A DNA stretch of 64,000 nucleotides from Paenalcaligenes sp052103955. GTDB taxonomy: Bacteria > Pseudomonadota > Gammaproteobacteria > Burkholderiales > Burkholderiaceae_B. The notes below the pieces were generated by a model that was not told where the DNA came from, ran no database searches, and saw only the letters and a list, made by a program, of their open reading frames with translations. Numbering within the stretch: position 1 is the stretch's first letter; each line of letters begins with the position of its first letter. Both the position numbers and the translations under genes were made by a program. Of this stretch, positions 17,778 to 25,663 are shown one piece after another. The stretch is from positions 1 to 64,000 of the forward strand of contig JBQELO010000015.1 of the NCBI GenBank assembly GCA_052103955.1, written 5' to 3'.

Positions 17778-19109
17778 ATGCTAGATATCACCTTACTACG
17801 TAAAGACCTCCCCGCTGTTGTCGCCGCTTTAGCAACGCGTGGCGTAGCCTTTGATACAGAACGTTTTAACGACTTGGAAGCCAAGCGTAAGTCTGTACAG
17901 GTGGAAACAGAGACTTTGCAGGCCAGACGCAATGCGTTAGCCAAACAAATTGGTCAGCTTAAAGCTAAAGGTGAAGATGCGTCTGCGGTGATGGAAGAGT
18001 CCAAGCAAATTCCACAGCGCTTACAAGAATTAGAGCAGCTGTTATCAGCGGTGCAGTCCGAGCTTACAGGCTGGTTGGACAGCATTCCTAATACACCACA
18101 CAGCAGCGTACCTGTGGGCGAGTCTGAAGAGCAAAACGTAGAAGTCAGCCGTTGGGTGCCAGGTAATAGTGCGCCAGATGCGATTCCTGCGCCTTTTGCT
18201 TTCCCTGCTAAAGATCACGTGGAAATTGGTGAGCGCATTGGTTTGGACTTTGAGTCCGCCCGTAAATTGTCGGGTGCTCGCTTTATGATGTTGCGCGGCA
18301 ATATTGCTCGTTTGCACCGTGCGTTGGCTCAGTTCATGTTAGATGTGCAAACCCAAGAGCACGGTTACACCGAATGCTACACACCGTACATTGTGAACAG
18401 CTCTACCTTGTACGGCACAGGTCAATTGCCTAAGTTTAAAGAAGACATGTTCTGGGTCACTAAAGGCGGCCAAGACGAGGAAGGCGAAGAAAATGCAGCT
18501 GAAGATCTGTATTTGATTTCTACTTCTGAAATCACACTAACCGGCACCGTGCGCGATGAGATCCTGCCTGAGCAAGATCTACCATTGAAAATGACGGCTC
18601 ACACACCGTGTTTCCGCTCTGAGGCTGGCAGTGGTGGCAGAGACATGCGCGGCATTATTCGCCAGCACCAGTTTGATAAAGTCGAAATGGTGCAAGTAGT
18701 GCATCCAGAGCACTCTTACGAGGCGTTGGAGGCCATGCGTGGTCATGCGGAAAGCATTTTGCAACGTCTGGGCTTGGCATACCGTGTGGTGTCACTGTGC
18801 ACAGGCGATATGGGCTTTTCTGCGGCTAAAACCTACGACTTAGAAGTGTGGTTGCCTGCACAAAACACATGGCGTGAGATTTCTTCTGTGTCCAACTGTG
18901 AAGCTTTCCAAGCACGCCGCTTGCAAGCACGTTTCCGTGCCGATAAAGGTAGACCTGAATATGTGCATACTCTGAACGGGTCTGGTTTGGCGGTGGGCCG
19001 TGCCTTGGTGGCAGTATTAGAAAACTACCAGCAAGAAGATGGCTCATTGCGTGTACCTGAAGTATTGCGTCCTTACTTGGGTGGCCAAGAAGTGATGGCT
19101 ACAGCGTAA
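17778..19109 (+). CDS. serS: Seryl-tRNA synthetase
   Basis: A 443-residue cytoplasmic class II synthetase charging tRNA-Ser (two such tRNAs are in this window). The N-terminal tRNA-binding coiled coil spans about 25-105. Motif 2 appears as CFRSEAGSGGRDMRGIIRQHQF and motif 3 as NGSGLAVGRALVAVLENYQ; TSEITLTG and EISSVSNCEAFQARR are active-site segments. There is a small acidic insertion near 235 (QDEEGEENAAED). A terminator lies 22 bases downstream. Confidence 0.97.
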   Translation: MLDITLLRKDLPAVVAALATRGVAFDTERFNDLEAKRKSVQVETETLQARRNALAKQIGQLKAKGEDASAVMEESKQIPQRLQELEQLLSAVQSELTGWLDSIPNTPHSSVPVGESEEQNVEVSRWVPGNSAPDAIPAPFAFPAKDHVEIGERIGLDFESARKLSGARFMMLRGNIARLHRALAQFMLDVQTQEHGYTECYTPYIVNSSTLYGTGQLPKFKEDMFWVTKGGQDEEGEENAAEDLYLISTSEITLTGTVRDEILPEQDLPLKMTAHTPCFRSEAGSGGRDMRGIIRQHQFDKVEMVQVVHPEHSYEALEAMRGHAESILQRLGLAYRVVSLCTGDMGFSAAKTYDLEVWLPAQNTWREISSVSNCEAFQARRLQARFRADKGRPEYVHTLNGSGLAVGRALVAVLENYQQEDGSLRVPEVLRPYLGGQEVMATA

Positions 19110-19130
19110 GTACACACAGTATGAAGCAAC

Positions 19131-19159
19131 AAAAAAACCAGGCAATGCCTGGTTTTTTT
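19131..19159. terminator. Bidirectional terminator after serS
   Basis: CCAGGC/GCCTGG stem with a 3-base loop, flanked by an A-run on the left and a T-run on the right, so it can work for serS and for the convergent EF-hand gene. Confidence 0.85.
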
Positions 19160-19169
19160 ATGCGCCTAC

Positions 19170-19520
19170 TTACTTAATGGTGACTGGATAGTCTTTGGGT
19201 AAGGGCAGAAGTAAGGTACAGGGTTTGGCTGTGGCTGCAACTGTAGGCTTATTGCTGCGCGACACTAGCCATAAAAATAGGCAAATCCAGAACAGTAGTG
19301 TAATAGCCTTGGTGGGAACGGTGTTTAAGCTGGCATAACCCGTACTGGCCGAAGCTTGAACATGTAAAAGCGTAGCAAGCGCAGGAAACTGGCCTATGGC
19401 TTCTAAGAGCAGATTACCAGGAAGCTGGAAAGCCCATCGCAAGGTCTCCCACATTTCCCACATGCTGAATTTCCCATCACCGTTGATATCCATCGACCAT
19501 TGTAGAGAGCGGATATACAT
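19170..19520 (-). CDS. Small membrane protein with one EF-hand loop
   Basis: A 116-residue protein with a textbook 12-residue EF-hand calcium loop near the N-terminus, D-I-N-G-D-G-K-F-S-M-W-E (acidic or polar residues at 1, 3, 5 and E at 12). A hydrophobic helix follows at about 72-88 (ITLLFWICLFLWLV), then a polar tail ending in KDYPVTIK. No signal peptide is evident. The start is firmly set by TAGGAGGT seven bases before the ATG. Single EF-hands with a membrane anchor are known in bacteria, but I do not recognise this family or its partner. It converges with serS and has no operon mate. Confidence 0.72.
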   Translation of the reverse strand: MYIRSLQWSMDINGDGKFSMWEMWETLRWAFQLPGNLLLEAIGQFPALATLLHVQASASTGYASLNTVPTKAITLLFWICLFLWLVSRSNKPTVAATAKPCTLLLPLPKDYPVTIK

Positions 19521-19633
19521 GACAACCTCCTATCAGAAGTAAGGTATAGGCATGGACTGATCAGTGTTTTAGAGCACCTTTAAAACTACTATATACCTGA
19601 TATGTATGATGAAAATACAGGTTTACCCTAAAT

Positions 19634-19665
19634 AAAAAAAGACCCGCAGGGAGCGGGTCTTTTTT
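19634..19665. terminator. Terminator after dadA
   Basis: GACCCGC/GCGGGTC stem extended by A/T pairs, with a 5-base loop and strong T-runs on both strands, 20 bases after the dadA stop on the minus strand. Confidence 0.85.
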
Positions 19666-19684
19666 AGTGTGACGATCTTTGATC

Positions 19685-20932
19685 TTACGCAAATCGGTCC
19701 GATCTGAAGGGCTGGGGGTTGATGTACGGGGTGTCGCCTTCCATCATTTCAGCCATTAATCTACCGGTGGCAGGCCCCAAGGTGAAGCCTTGGTGGGCAT
19801 GACCAAAAGCTAACCATAATTGTTGATGTGCATGGGCTGCACCAATAACGGGTTTCATGTCTGGCATGCAAGGTCTGGAACCAAACCACGGTTGTGGTTC
19901 TATACCTTCTCGCAGGGCTGGCATGATTTCTCTGGCCAGTTTTTCGTCTTCAGTAATTTGGTCTGTACGTACAGGGTCGGTCATGAGCGCAAACTCAGCA
20001 CCAGTGGTCAAACGCACACCAGCTTGCATAGGGCCTAATACAAAGCCTTTATCGTTATCGATGACGCTGTGGTTCAGTACCGCACCTTCTGCCAATTTGT
20101 AGTGGCGGTGATGGCCACGCAATGGGAAGAGGGGGAATTTATAGCCTAGGGGTTCTAGCAACTGAGCAGACCATGGGCCAGCAGCTACTACCAGATTAGC
20201 AGCACGCAAAGTGCCGTCCGAGGTAGAAACAACCCAGTCATCACCTTCTTTACGTATAGCTTGGATTTCGCTTTGCTGTAAGGTGCCACCATTATCTGTG
20301 AAGCTTTTGGCGTAGGCTTTCACGAGAGCACTGGGGTTCACCACTTGCCACGAGTTAAGCCAGTGAATAGCGCCGGCGTACACAGAAGCGTTTAAGCTGG
20401 GTTCAGCCTCTTGCAGAGCCGCTCTGTCTAACGATTTAAACTCCACACCGTGGTGTGTGGCTTTTTCAGCTGCATGCAAACCTTCTTGCCAACTCTTGTG
20501 GCTGCGGTGTGTTTGAATCCAACCCACTTTACGTACGAGGTCACTAGCGCCCGCTGCCGTAAACATACGTTCGTGTTCTGTGGTGCAGTGCTCAATCAGC
20601 GTGGCCCATTCTTTGACGATTTGTTCAAAGCGCTCAGGCGCTGAGTTTTTCCAATATTGCATCAGCGGGCTGGCATAGTGCAGCATCGCACCGGGACGGT
20701 AACGGATATCTGTGCTTTGATTGGGCAGAATACGCAGGATTTCAGAAAGCTCGCGTGGAAAGCTGTGCGGGTAAATCGCCTCGCGTTGAATCAGCCCAGC
20801 ATTACCGTAGGATGTTTCCTCACCAGGAGCCTTGCGGTCTACCAATGTTACGGTATGGCCTCGTTGGTTCAAATGCCATGCGATGGAGGTACCCACCATG
20901 CCGGCACCGATGACGATGGTTTCTTTTTTCAT
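19685..20932 (-). CDS. dadA: DadA-type FAD-dependent amino-acid oxidoreductase
   Basis: A 415-residue flavoprotein of the DAO family, most like D-amino-acid dehydrogenase small subunit, which oxidises D-amino acids to keto acids and passes electrons to the respiratory chain. The dinucleotide fold reads VIGAGMVGTSIAWHLNQRGH, followed by GEETSYGNAGLI. The C-terminal segment WFGSRPCMPDMKPVIG and FGHAHQGFTLGPATGR carries the family's substrate and FAD contacts. No signal peptide; probably peripheral on the inner membrane. Divergent from the LysE-type exporter, with about 260 bases between. The precise substrate (D-amino acid, glycine or hydroxyproline) cannot be read from the sequence. Confidence 0.85.
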   Translation of the reverse strand: MKKETIVIGAGMVGTSIAWHLNQRGHTVTLVDRKAPGEETSYGNAGLIQREAIYPHSFPRELSEILRILPNQSTDIRYRPGAMLHYASPLMQYWKNSAPERFEQIVKEWATLIEHCTTEHERMFTAAGASDLVRKVGWIQTHRSHKSWQEGLHAAEKATHHGVEFKSLDRAALQEAEPSLNASVYAGAIHWLNSWQVVNPSALVKAYAKSFTDNGGTLQQSEIQAIRKEGDDWVVSTSDGTLRAANLVVAAGPWSAQLLEPLGYKFPLFPLRGHHRHYKLAEGAVLNHSVIDNDKGFVLGPMQAGVRLTTGAEFALMTDPVRTDQITEDEKLAREIMPALREGIEPQPWFGSRPCMPDMKPVIGAAHAHQQLWLAFGHAHQGFTLGPATGRLMAEMMEGDTPYINPQPFRSDRFA

Positions 20933-21192
20933 GAAGTAATTATTCCATTAGCCACTAAAAAGAGCTCAGTCACGAGGAAGGCCTATTTGCCTTTCCAACC
21001 GCTGCAATATTGAGCTTATGCGCCATTTTACACGCATTGAAACAGCCTGTAGCGTCAGAGTAGGGAGTTTTTATCCCCATAAATAGTGGGTGACAAGCCG
21101 TAGATGGTGGTGGCTAGACAGCCTGCACGAGTATCTTTACAGTGATGCCAGCGTATTTTATTTATGGTTTTTATGACTGCTTAAGGATTGTC

Positions 21193-21822
21193 ATGCCTAT
21201 TACTCTAGACCAATTTTGGGCTTTTTTACTCACAGCCTTAGCTGTGACTGCTTCACCTGGGCCCGATAATTTGATGGTGTTGGGTATGGGTATGTCTAAA
21301 GGGCGGCGCTATGGAATGATGTTTGGGCTAGGTTGTACCTTGGGTTGCTTGAGTCACACAGTGTTGGCGGTACTGGGGGTTAGTGCATTGATCATGGCAT
21401 CCCCTACGGGCTTTACCGTACTCAAGGTTGTGGGGGGCATGTATTTGTTGTGGTTAGGCATTCAAGCCTTGCGCAGTAATGGGCAAGCACAAGCCCTAAA
21501 CACAGAAGTACAGCTCTCTATGCGAAAGCTGTTTATTAAGGGCTTGGTGGCCAACGCCATTAATCCTAAAGTCGTGATGTTTTTCTTGGCTTTTTTACCG
21601 CAATTTGTGCAGCCACAACAGGGCAGTGTCAGTGCACAGATGGCGGTGCTCGGCGTGATTTTTACCGTACAGGCTGCTGTGTTATTTGTGACGCTGGGAT
21701 TTTTTGCAGGCAGTGTAGGGCAATGGTTAACGAGACGACCACGCGCTGGCGTATGGTTGGACTGGTTGGCAGGCGGAATTTTTGTTGGGCTGGGGTTGCG
21801 CTTGTTGATAGCCAAGCAGTAG
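21193..21822 (+). CDS. LysE/RhtB-family amino-acid exporter
   Basis: A 209-residue inner-membrane protein with six predicted helices and the family signature AVTASPGPDNLMVLGMGMSKGRRYG near the N-terminus, then NAINPKVVMFFLAFLPQFV. Members export amino acids such as threonine, homoserine or lysine; the substrate here is unknown. I chose ATG 21193 because AAGGA lies five bases upstream; the longer frame from 21142 adds residues unlike the family. It is divergent from dadA, which could mean shared response to amino acids. Confidence 0.88.
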   Translation: MPITLDQFWAFLLTALAVTASPGPDNLMVLGMGMSKGRRYGMMFGLGCTLGCLSHTVLAVLGVSALIMASPTGFTVLKVVGGMYLLWLGIQALRSNGQAQALNTEVQLSMRKLFIKGLVANAINPKVVMFFLAFLPQFVQPQQGSVSAQMAVLGVIFTVQAAVLFVTLGFFAGSVGQWLTRRPRAGVWLDWLAGGIFVGLGLRLLIAKQ

Positions 21823-21834
21823 CTGCCTAATCAT

Positions 21835-21868
21835 CCCCTTTTCTGTACGGATTATGTCAGAAAAGGGG
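21835..21868. repeat. Inverted repeat between convergent genes
   Basis: Perfect 11-bp arms (CCCCTTTTCTG and complement) with a 12-base loop, between the exporter stop and the phosphoethanolamine-transferase-like stop. No T-run follows on either strand, so it may be a weak or Rho-assisted terminator. Confidence 0.5.
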
Positions 21869-21876
21869 AGGTGGGA

Positions 21877-23424
21877 TTATTTGTCTCTGATATCAATAGC
21901 AGGATCAGGGGTTCTATTGGCAGAGGTGAGCCTGCTGGGCAGGCCGTAGTTGTCAGGATCGTCAACACAATCAAACAAACTATAAGCAGGCGATAAACGT
22001 TCGTTTTGTATTCCCATCCAGTTGGCAAGGCCATTGACGAAATTTAAGCCAGATTTAAACGCGCTGCATTCTTGTCTGTTTTGACTGTTAGATGCGGTCA
22101 TAAAGAGCGGAATCTCGTAGTCTTCTTTATTACCTATGCTGCTAACTAGTTGTATTTCGCTATTTGAGTCGTGAATTTCGTGTGATAAGCCGTGATCAGA
22201 AAAGTAGATCATTGAGTAAGTCGCATCATTCTTCACATACTCATTTTCCAGAAGATCATAAATAGACCTAAGTATGTCATCGGTCTTATGTATGGATGAA
22301 ACATAACAGTTTAGCTGTTTAAATCTACTATTTTGAATACTAATGATCTCTTTGTAATCCACTACTCGTTCGCAAGCTTTAGGGTGAGAGCCGTAAAGGT
22401 GAACGATGATAAGTTTCTTCTCATTTGGATTCTGGCTAACGATTTCTGATATTTCTGCAGGGAGATTAAAGTCACTAGTTTGTTTTTGATCTCGACCTGT
22501 ATATTTGGTGAAAAATTTGTAATCGCTACGTTTTGCAATGGCTGAAATTGGAGTGTCAAACTCACCTATATAAGGTTGGTTGGATACCCAGTAGGTTTTA
22601 ATGTTAGCGGATTTAGCCAAATCAACTAGGTTTAGGCTGTAGTTGGGCTCCCATTGTGCTGTGTTAGGTGCTGTAAGCATCAGGCGCAGTGAGCTTATTG
22701 TATTGGGTCCTCCAGCGGTAAGGCCATTTACTAGAACACCATTTGTATTGTCCATAAATGGTGTGTTACTGATGGCATACCCATAGGCATGGTGGTAGTC
22801 ACGTCTAGCACTTTCTCCTATTACTAAAACATAATTATCATATTCGGAGTTGACTAAGATAGAGTCAGGCCATGCATTTTCTAGTGTTAGCTTGTTCAAT
22901 TCATCTAGTTCGTTTTTTACCTTCGATGAGGAGTCTATTACTGACCTGATGAATTGGAGTGGAGTCTGCTGCAGCATAGCAAAAACAATTATGATGCATA
23001 ACAATGTTTTGTTTTTATAAAAATCAATTTCAAATTTTGTTGTTAAATATCTGAAAAGTAAAATTCCCGCTATTATAAAAAATGGATAGAAATAACTTTT
23101 TATTGGGATTTGACTGAAAAATTCTGAGGTTTCTACCAAGTCGGTGGAAAATATTGAGGCTGCATATTGATACGAAACTGGGCCAAATATCAATCCTATC
23201 GGTGCATAGAATGCATGCAGTAATGCAGCAGGGAAGACGAGGAACCAAAAGGCTTTCTTAGATGAGTTTAAAATGAGGATAAGTGAGACTAAGAGCAAAA
23301 CTCCTCTTCCCTTGGTGCTTAACCCAGCTCCTGATAGCATTAGTTTTGCTGTAAAAAAAAGCAGAGCTAAGGAAAGCACGGAAAAGAATAGCTTCTTATA
23401 AGATATTTTATTTAGGGTAAACAT
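21877..23424 (-). CDS. Phosphoethanolamine-transferase-like membrane sulfatase-fold protein
   Basis: A 515-residue protein with five N-terminal hydrophobic segments (to about residue 155) and a large periplasmic alkaline-phosphatase-superfamily domain. The domain carries metal-site E204 (VIGESARRDYHHAYGY), candidate nucleophile T242 (GPNTISSLRLML), VHLYGSHP, and D410-H411 (FSDHGLSHE). These are hallmarks of EptA/EptB/CptA/OpgE transferases, which add phosphoethanolamine to lipid A, core sugar or glucan. The acceptor here cannot be told. The gene is plainly AT-rich against its neighbours, uses many AAA/ATA/TTA codons, and lies beside tRNA-Ser(CGA), so I infer horizontal acquisition. Polymyxin-type resistance is a possible but unproven effect. 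Confidence 0.85.
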   Translation of the reverse strand: MFTLNKISYKKLFFSVLSLALLFFTAKLMLSGAGLSTKGRGVLLLVSLILILNSSKKAFWFLVFPAALLHAFYAPIGLIFGPVSYQYAASIFSTDLVETSEFFSQIPIKSYFYPFFIIAGILLFRYLTTKFEIDFYKNKTLLCIIIVFAMLQQTPLQFIRSVIDSSSKVKNELDELNKLTLENAWPDSILVNSEYDNYVLVIGESARRDYHHAYGYAISNTPFMDNTNGVLVNGLTAGGPNTISSLRLMLTAPNTAQWEPNYSLNLVDLAKSANIKTYWVSNQPYIGEFDTPISAIAKRSDYKFFTKYTGRDQKQTSDFNLPAEISEIVSQNPNEKKLIIVHLYGSHPKACERVVDYKEIISIQNSRFKQLNCYVSSIHKTDDILRSIYDLLENEYVKNDATYSMIYFSDHGLSHEIHDSNSEIQLVSSIGNKEDYEIPLFMTASNSQNRQECSAFKSGLNFVNGLANWMGIQNERLSPAYSLFDCVDDPDNYGLPSRLTSANRTPDPAIDIRDK

Positions 23425-23670
23425 TTTTTAATGGTTTTGTTTTTTGAGGTCTCTGAGGGCCTCAATTCTCTCTGATGGCTGATTGTAATATTACTGTCAT
23501 CAATAGCGCAGTATTCGCTATATAACAAAAAGTTTTTCGCAGTTTTTGTGTGGTATTTAGAGCGACATCAAGAAGCTGGATGCACACGGTAATAGTGCAG
23601 TGTGGTCAGTCTAGTGAGTGATGCTGAAGGAGCAGAGCGCTAATGCGAAGCGATGAGGAATAAGGCACAT
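23425..23670. other. Non-coding AT-rich region upstream of the transferase gene
   Basis: About 250 bases without a credible gene. It should hold the promoter of the minus-strand transferase gene. I see no repeat of the tRNA 3' end here and no mobile-element remnant. Confidence 0.4.
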
Positions 23671-23716
23671 AAAAAAACACCCCAAAGTCGACAATATCGA
23701 TTTTGGGGTGTTTTTT
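23671..23716 (-). terminator. Terminator after tRNA-Ser(CGA)
   Basis: Stem AACACCCCAAA with its complement, extended by TCGA pairs, and a strong T-run on the minus strand, 15 bases past the tRNA 3' end. Confidence 0.8.
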
Positions 23717-23731
23717 AGTATGGCAATGTCT

Positions 23732-23821
23732 TGGCGGGCAGGGTGAGATTCGAACTCACGATACGTTTGCACGTATACCGAATTTCGAGTCCGGCGCATT
23801 CGACCACTCTGCCACCTGCCC
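23732..23821 (-). tRNA. tRNA-Ser(CGA)
   Basis: A 90-base class II tRNA on the minus strand. Acceptor stem GGGCAGG/CCTGCCC, discriminator G and encoded CCA, anticodon loop CTCGAAA (anticodon CGA, reads UCG), a long variable arm, and T-stem GTGAG with loop TTCGAAT. Confidence 0.96.
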
Positions 23822-24032
23822 GCTGGTATCCTAAGACAAGAAAAGAATTCTAGCAGGCTTTTTATTATTTGGCTACTTGTACGCATGACAACACTAGAGG
23901 ATGCACGTTTCTGCGTCGTAAGCTGTGGTGTCACTAGAGCCTACGGTTTTTAGCTGCGTAAAACAGTAGGTAGGCATTTGTGTGTAGAATTCTGGGATGT
24001 GTATAGGATTTTGAACGGTTAAAGGAGCACAT

Positions 24033-24815
24033 ATGTTAAGTGGAAGAACGGCTGTAGTGACGGGGTCAACTAGTGGTATAGGGTTGGCGATAGCGCAAGG
24101 GCTGGCGGCACAAGGTGCCAACATAGTGCTAAATGGATTTGGCGATAAGGCGGCAATTGAAAAGCTGCGTATCAATATAGAGCTGCAAAGCGACGTCAAA
24201 GCGATTTATTTGCCAGCAGACTTAAGCACAGCCGAAGGCGCACGTGAGCTGATCAGCGAAGCGCAAGCGCAGATGGGCAGCGTGGATATTTTGGTGAACA
24301 ATGCCGGTATTCAGCATACAGACGCCGTAGAAGAGTTTCCCGTAGAACGCTGGGATGCCATTATTGGTTTGAATCTATCCGCTGTATTTCATACCAGCGC
24401 AGCTGCTTTGCCTGCGATGCAAGCCAAAGGTTGGGGGCGAATTATTAACATCGCTTCGGCACATGGTTTGGTCGCGTCTGTGCATAAGTCAGCGTATGTT
24501 GCTGCTAAACATGGTGTGGTGGGGCTAAGTAAAGTGATCGCGTTGGAAAATGCGGGTAAAGGGATTACATGCAATGCGATTTGCCCAGGTTGGGTGCGTA
24601 CTCCCTTGGTAGAGAAGCAGATTGAAGCTTTGGCCAAAGCCAACCAAACCGATATAGAAACAGCCGCTAAGGCCTTGTTGGCTGAAAAACAGCCGTCATT
24701 GCAGTTTGTGACACCAGAGCAATTAGCGGGTGCCGCTGTGTTTTTGTGTACGGACTCTGCTGATCAAATGACGGGTACTACACTGACCTTAGACGGTGGT
24801 TGGACTGCCCGTTAA
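24033..24815 (+). CDS. bdhA: 3-hydroxybutyrate dehydrogenase
   Basis: A 260-residue short-chain dehydrogenase interconverting D-3-hydroxybutyrate and acetoacetate with NAD+, a step in polyhydroxybutyrate breakdown. Cofactor motif TGSTSGIG, NNAGIQH, catalytic S (IASAHGL), Y and K in YVAAKHGVVG, and the family end CNAICPGWVRTPLVEKQI...GTTLTLDGGW fit HBDH closely. AAAGGAG lies seven bases before ATG. yaaA follows 19 bases later, so they may be co-transcribed. Confidence 0.95.
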   Translation: MLSGRTAVVTGSTSGIGLAIAQGLAAQGANIVLNGFGDKAAIEKLRINIELQSDVKAIYLPADLSTAEGARELISEAQAQMGSVDILVNNAGIQHTDAVEEFPVERWDAIIGLNLSAVFHTSAAALPAMQAKGWGRIINIASAHGLVASVHKSAYVAAKHGVVGLSKVIALENAGKGITCNAICPGWVRTPLVEKQIEALAKANQTDIETAAKALLAEKQPSLQFVTPEQLAGAAVFLCTDSADQMTGTTLTLDGGWTAR

Positions 24816-24834
24816 GTTTTTGTGAGAGACATCT

Positions 24835-25614
24835 ATGTTGTTTGTACTTTCTCCAGCGAAAAAGCTGGACTATGACTCACCTGTGCGCACCACAGAATAC
24901 ACGCAGCCCCTATTCGTAGAGCAAGCCAAGGCGTTAATTGAGATTATGCGTGGCAAGAGCGAAGCGGAAATTGCGAGCCTAATGAGCATTAGCAAAGATT
25001 TGGCAACGCTGAATGCTGAACGGTACGCACAGTGGCAACCTGCGTTTTCACTGCAAAACTCTAGGCAAGCTATCTTGGCATTTAACGGTGATGTGTACGA
25101 AGGTTTACGTGCCGACGAACTGTCCGATAAGCAGTTGCAGTGGGCTCAACAGCATTTAGTGTTGTTAAGCGGTTTGTATGGTGCTTTACGTCCACTAGAC
25201 TTGATGCAGCCTTATCGTCTAGAAATGGGCACGCGTTTGCAAAACCCTAATGGGGCAAATTTGTATGCGTTTTGGGGCGATACCATTGGGCGCTATATGG
25301 CTGAGCGTGCAGCAGAGGGCTCTGGTGATAAGGTGCTGGTGAACTTGGCATCAGAAGAGTACTTCAAGGCGGTAGATCTTAAGGCTGCTGGTATGCCTGT
25401 AGTGCAGTGTGTATTCCAAGACGAGAAAAACGGCGCTTGGAAAATCATCAGTTTTTATGCCAAAAAAGCCCGTGGCTTGATGATGCGTTATGCCATTGAT
25501 AATGGTGTGAATACCGTAGAAGGGCTGAAAGGGTTTAATACGGCTGGCTATGCCTACCAGCCTGAGCTATCGTCAGACACCAAGCTAGTGTTTCGACGTC
25601 CAGAACAGCATTAA
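24835..25614 (+). CDS. yaaA: Peroxide stress protein YaaA
   Basis: A 259-residue cytoplasmic DUF328 protein. In E. coli YaaA lowers free iron and DNA damage under hydrogen peroxide. The family N-terminus LSPAKKLDYDSP, the central NGDVYEGLRA, LLSGLYGALRPLDLMQPYRLEMGT and the end YAKKARGLMMRYAI are present. Length is standard. A 9-bp hairpin (25623-25651) lies between it and the convergent amidase. Confidence 0.94.
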   Translation: MLFVLSPAKKLDYDSPVRTTEYTQPLFVEQAKALIEIMRGKSEAEIASLMSISKDLATLNAERYAQWQPAFSLQNSRQAILAFNGDVYEGLRADELSDKQLQWAQQHLVLLSGLYGALRPLDLMQPYRLEMGTRLQNPNGANLYAFWGDTIGRYMAERAAEGSGDKVLVNLASEEYFKAVDLKAAGMPVVQCVFQDEKNGAWKIISFYAKKARGLMMRYAIDNGVNTVEGLKGFNTAGYAYQPELSSDTKLVFRRPEQH

Positions 25615-25622
25615 TGTGCACA

Positions 25623-25651
25623 CCCGTCAAGCCGGGCTACGACTTGACGGG
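25623..25651. terminator. Weak hairpin between yaaA and amidase
   Basis: CCCGTCAAG and its complement around an 11-base loop between two convergent stop codons. The T-run on the plus strand is only three bases, so strength is doubtful. Confidence 0.45.
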
Positions 25652-25663
25652 GCTTTACATCAC

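Noticed and set aside
23732..23821. tRNA-Ser(CGA) as an integration site with a duplicated 3' end
   Set aside because: I searched the flanks of the AT-rich gene by eye and found no second copy of the tRNA end and no integrase.
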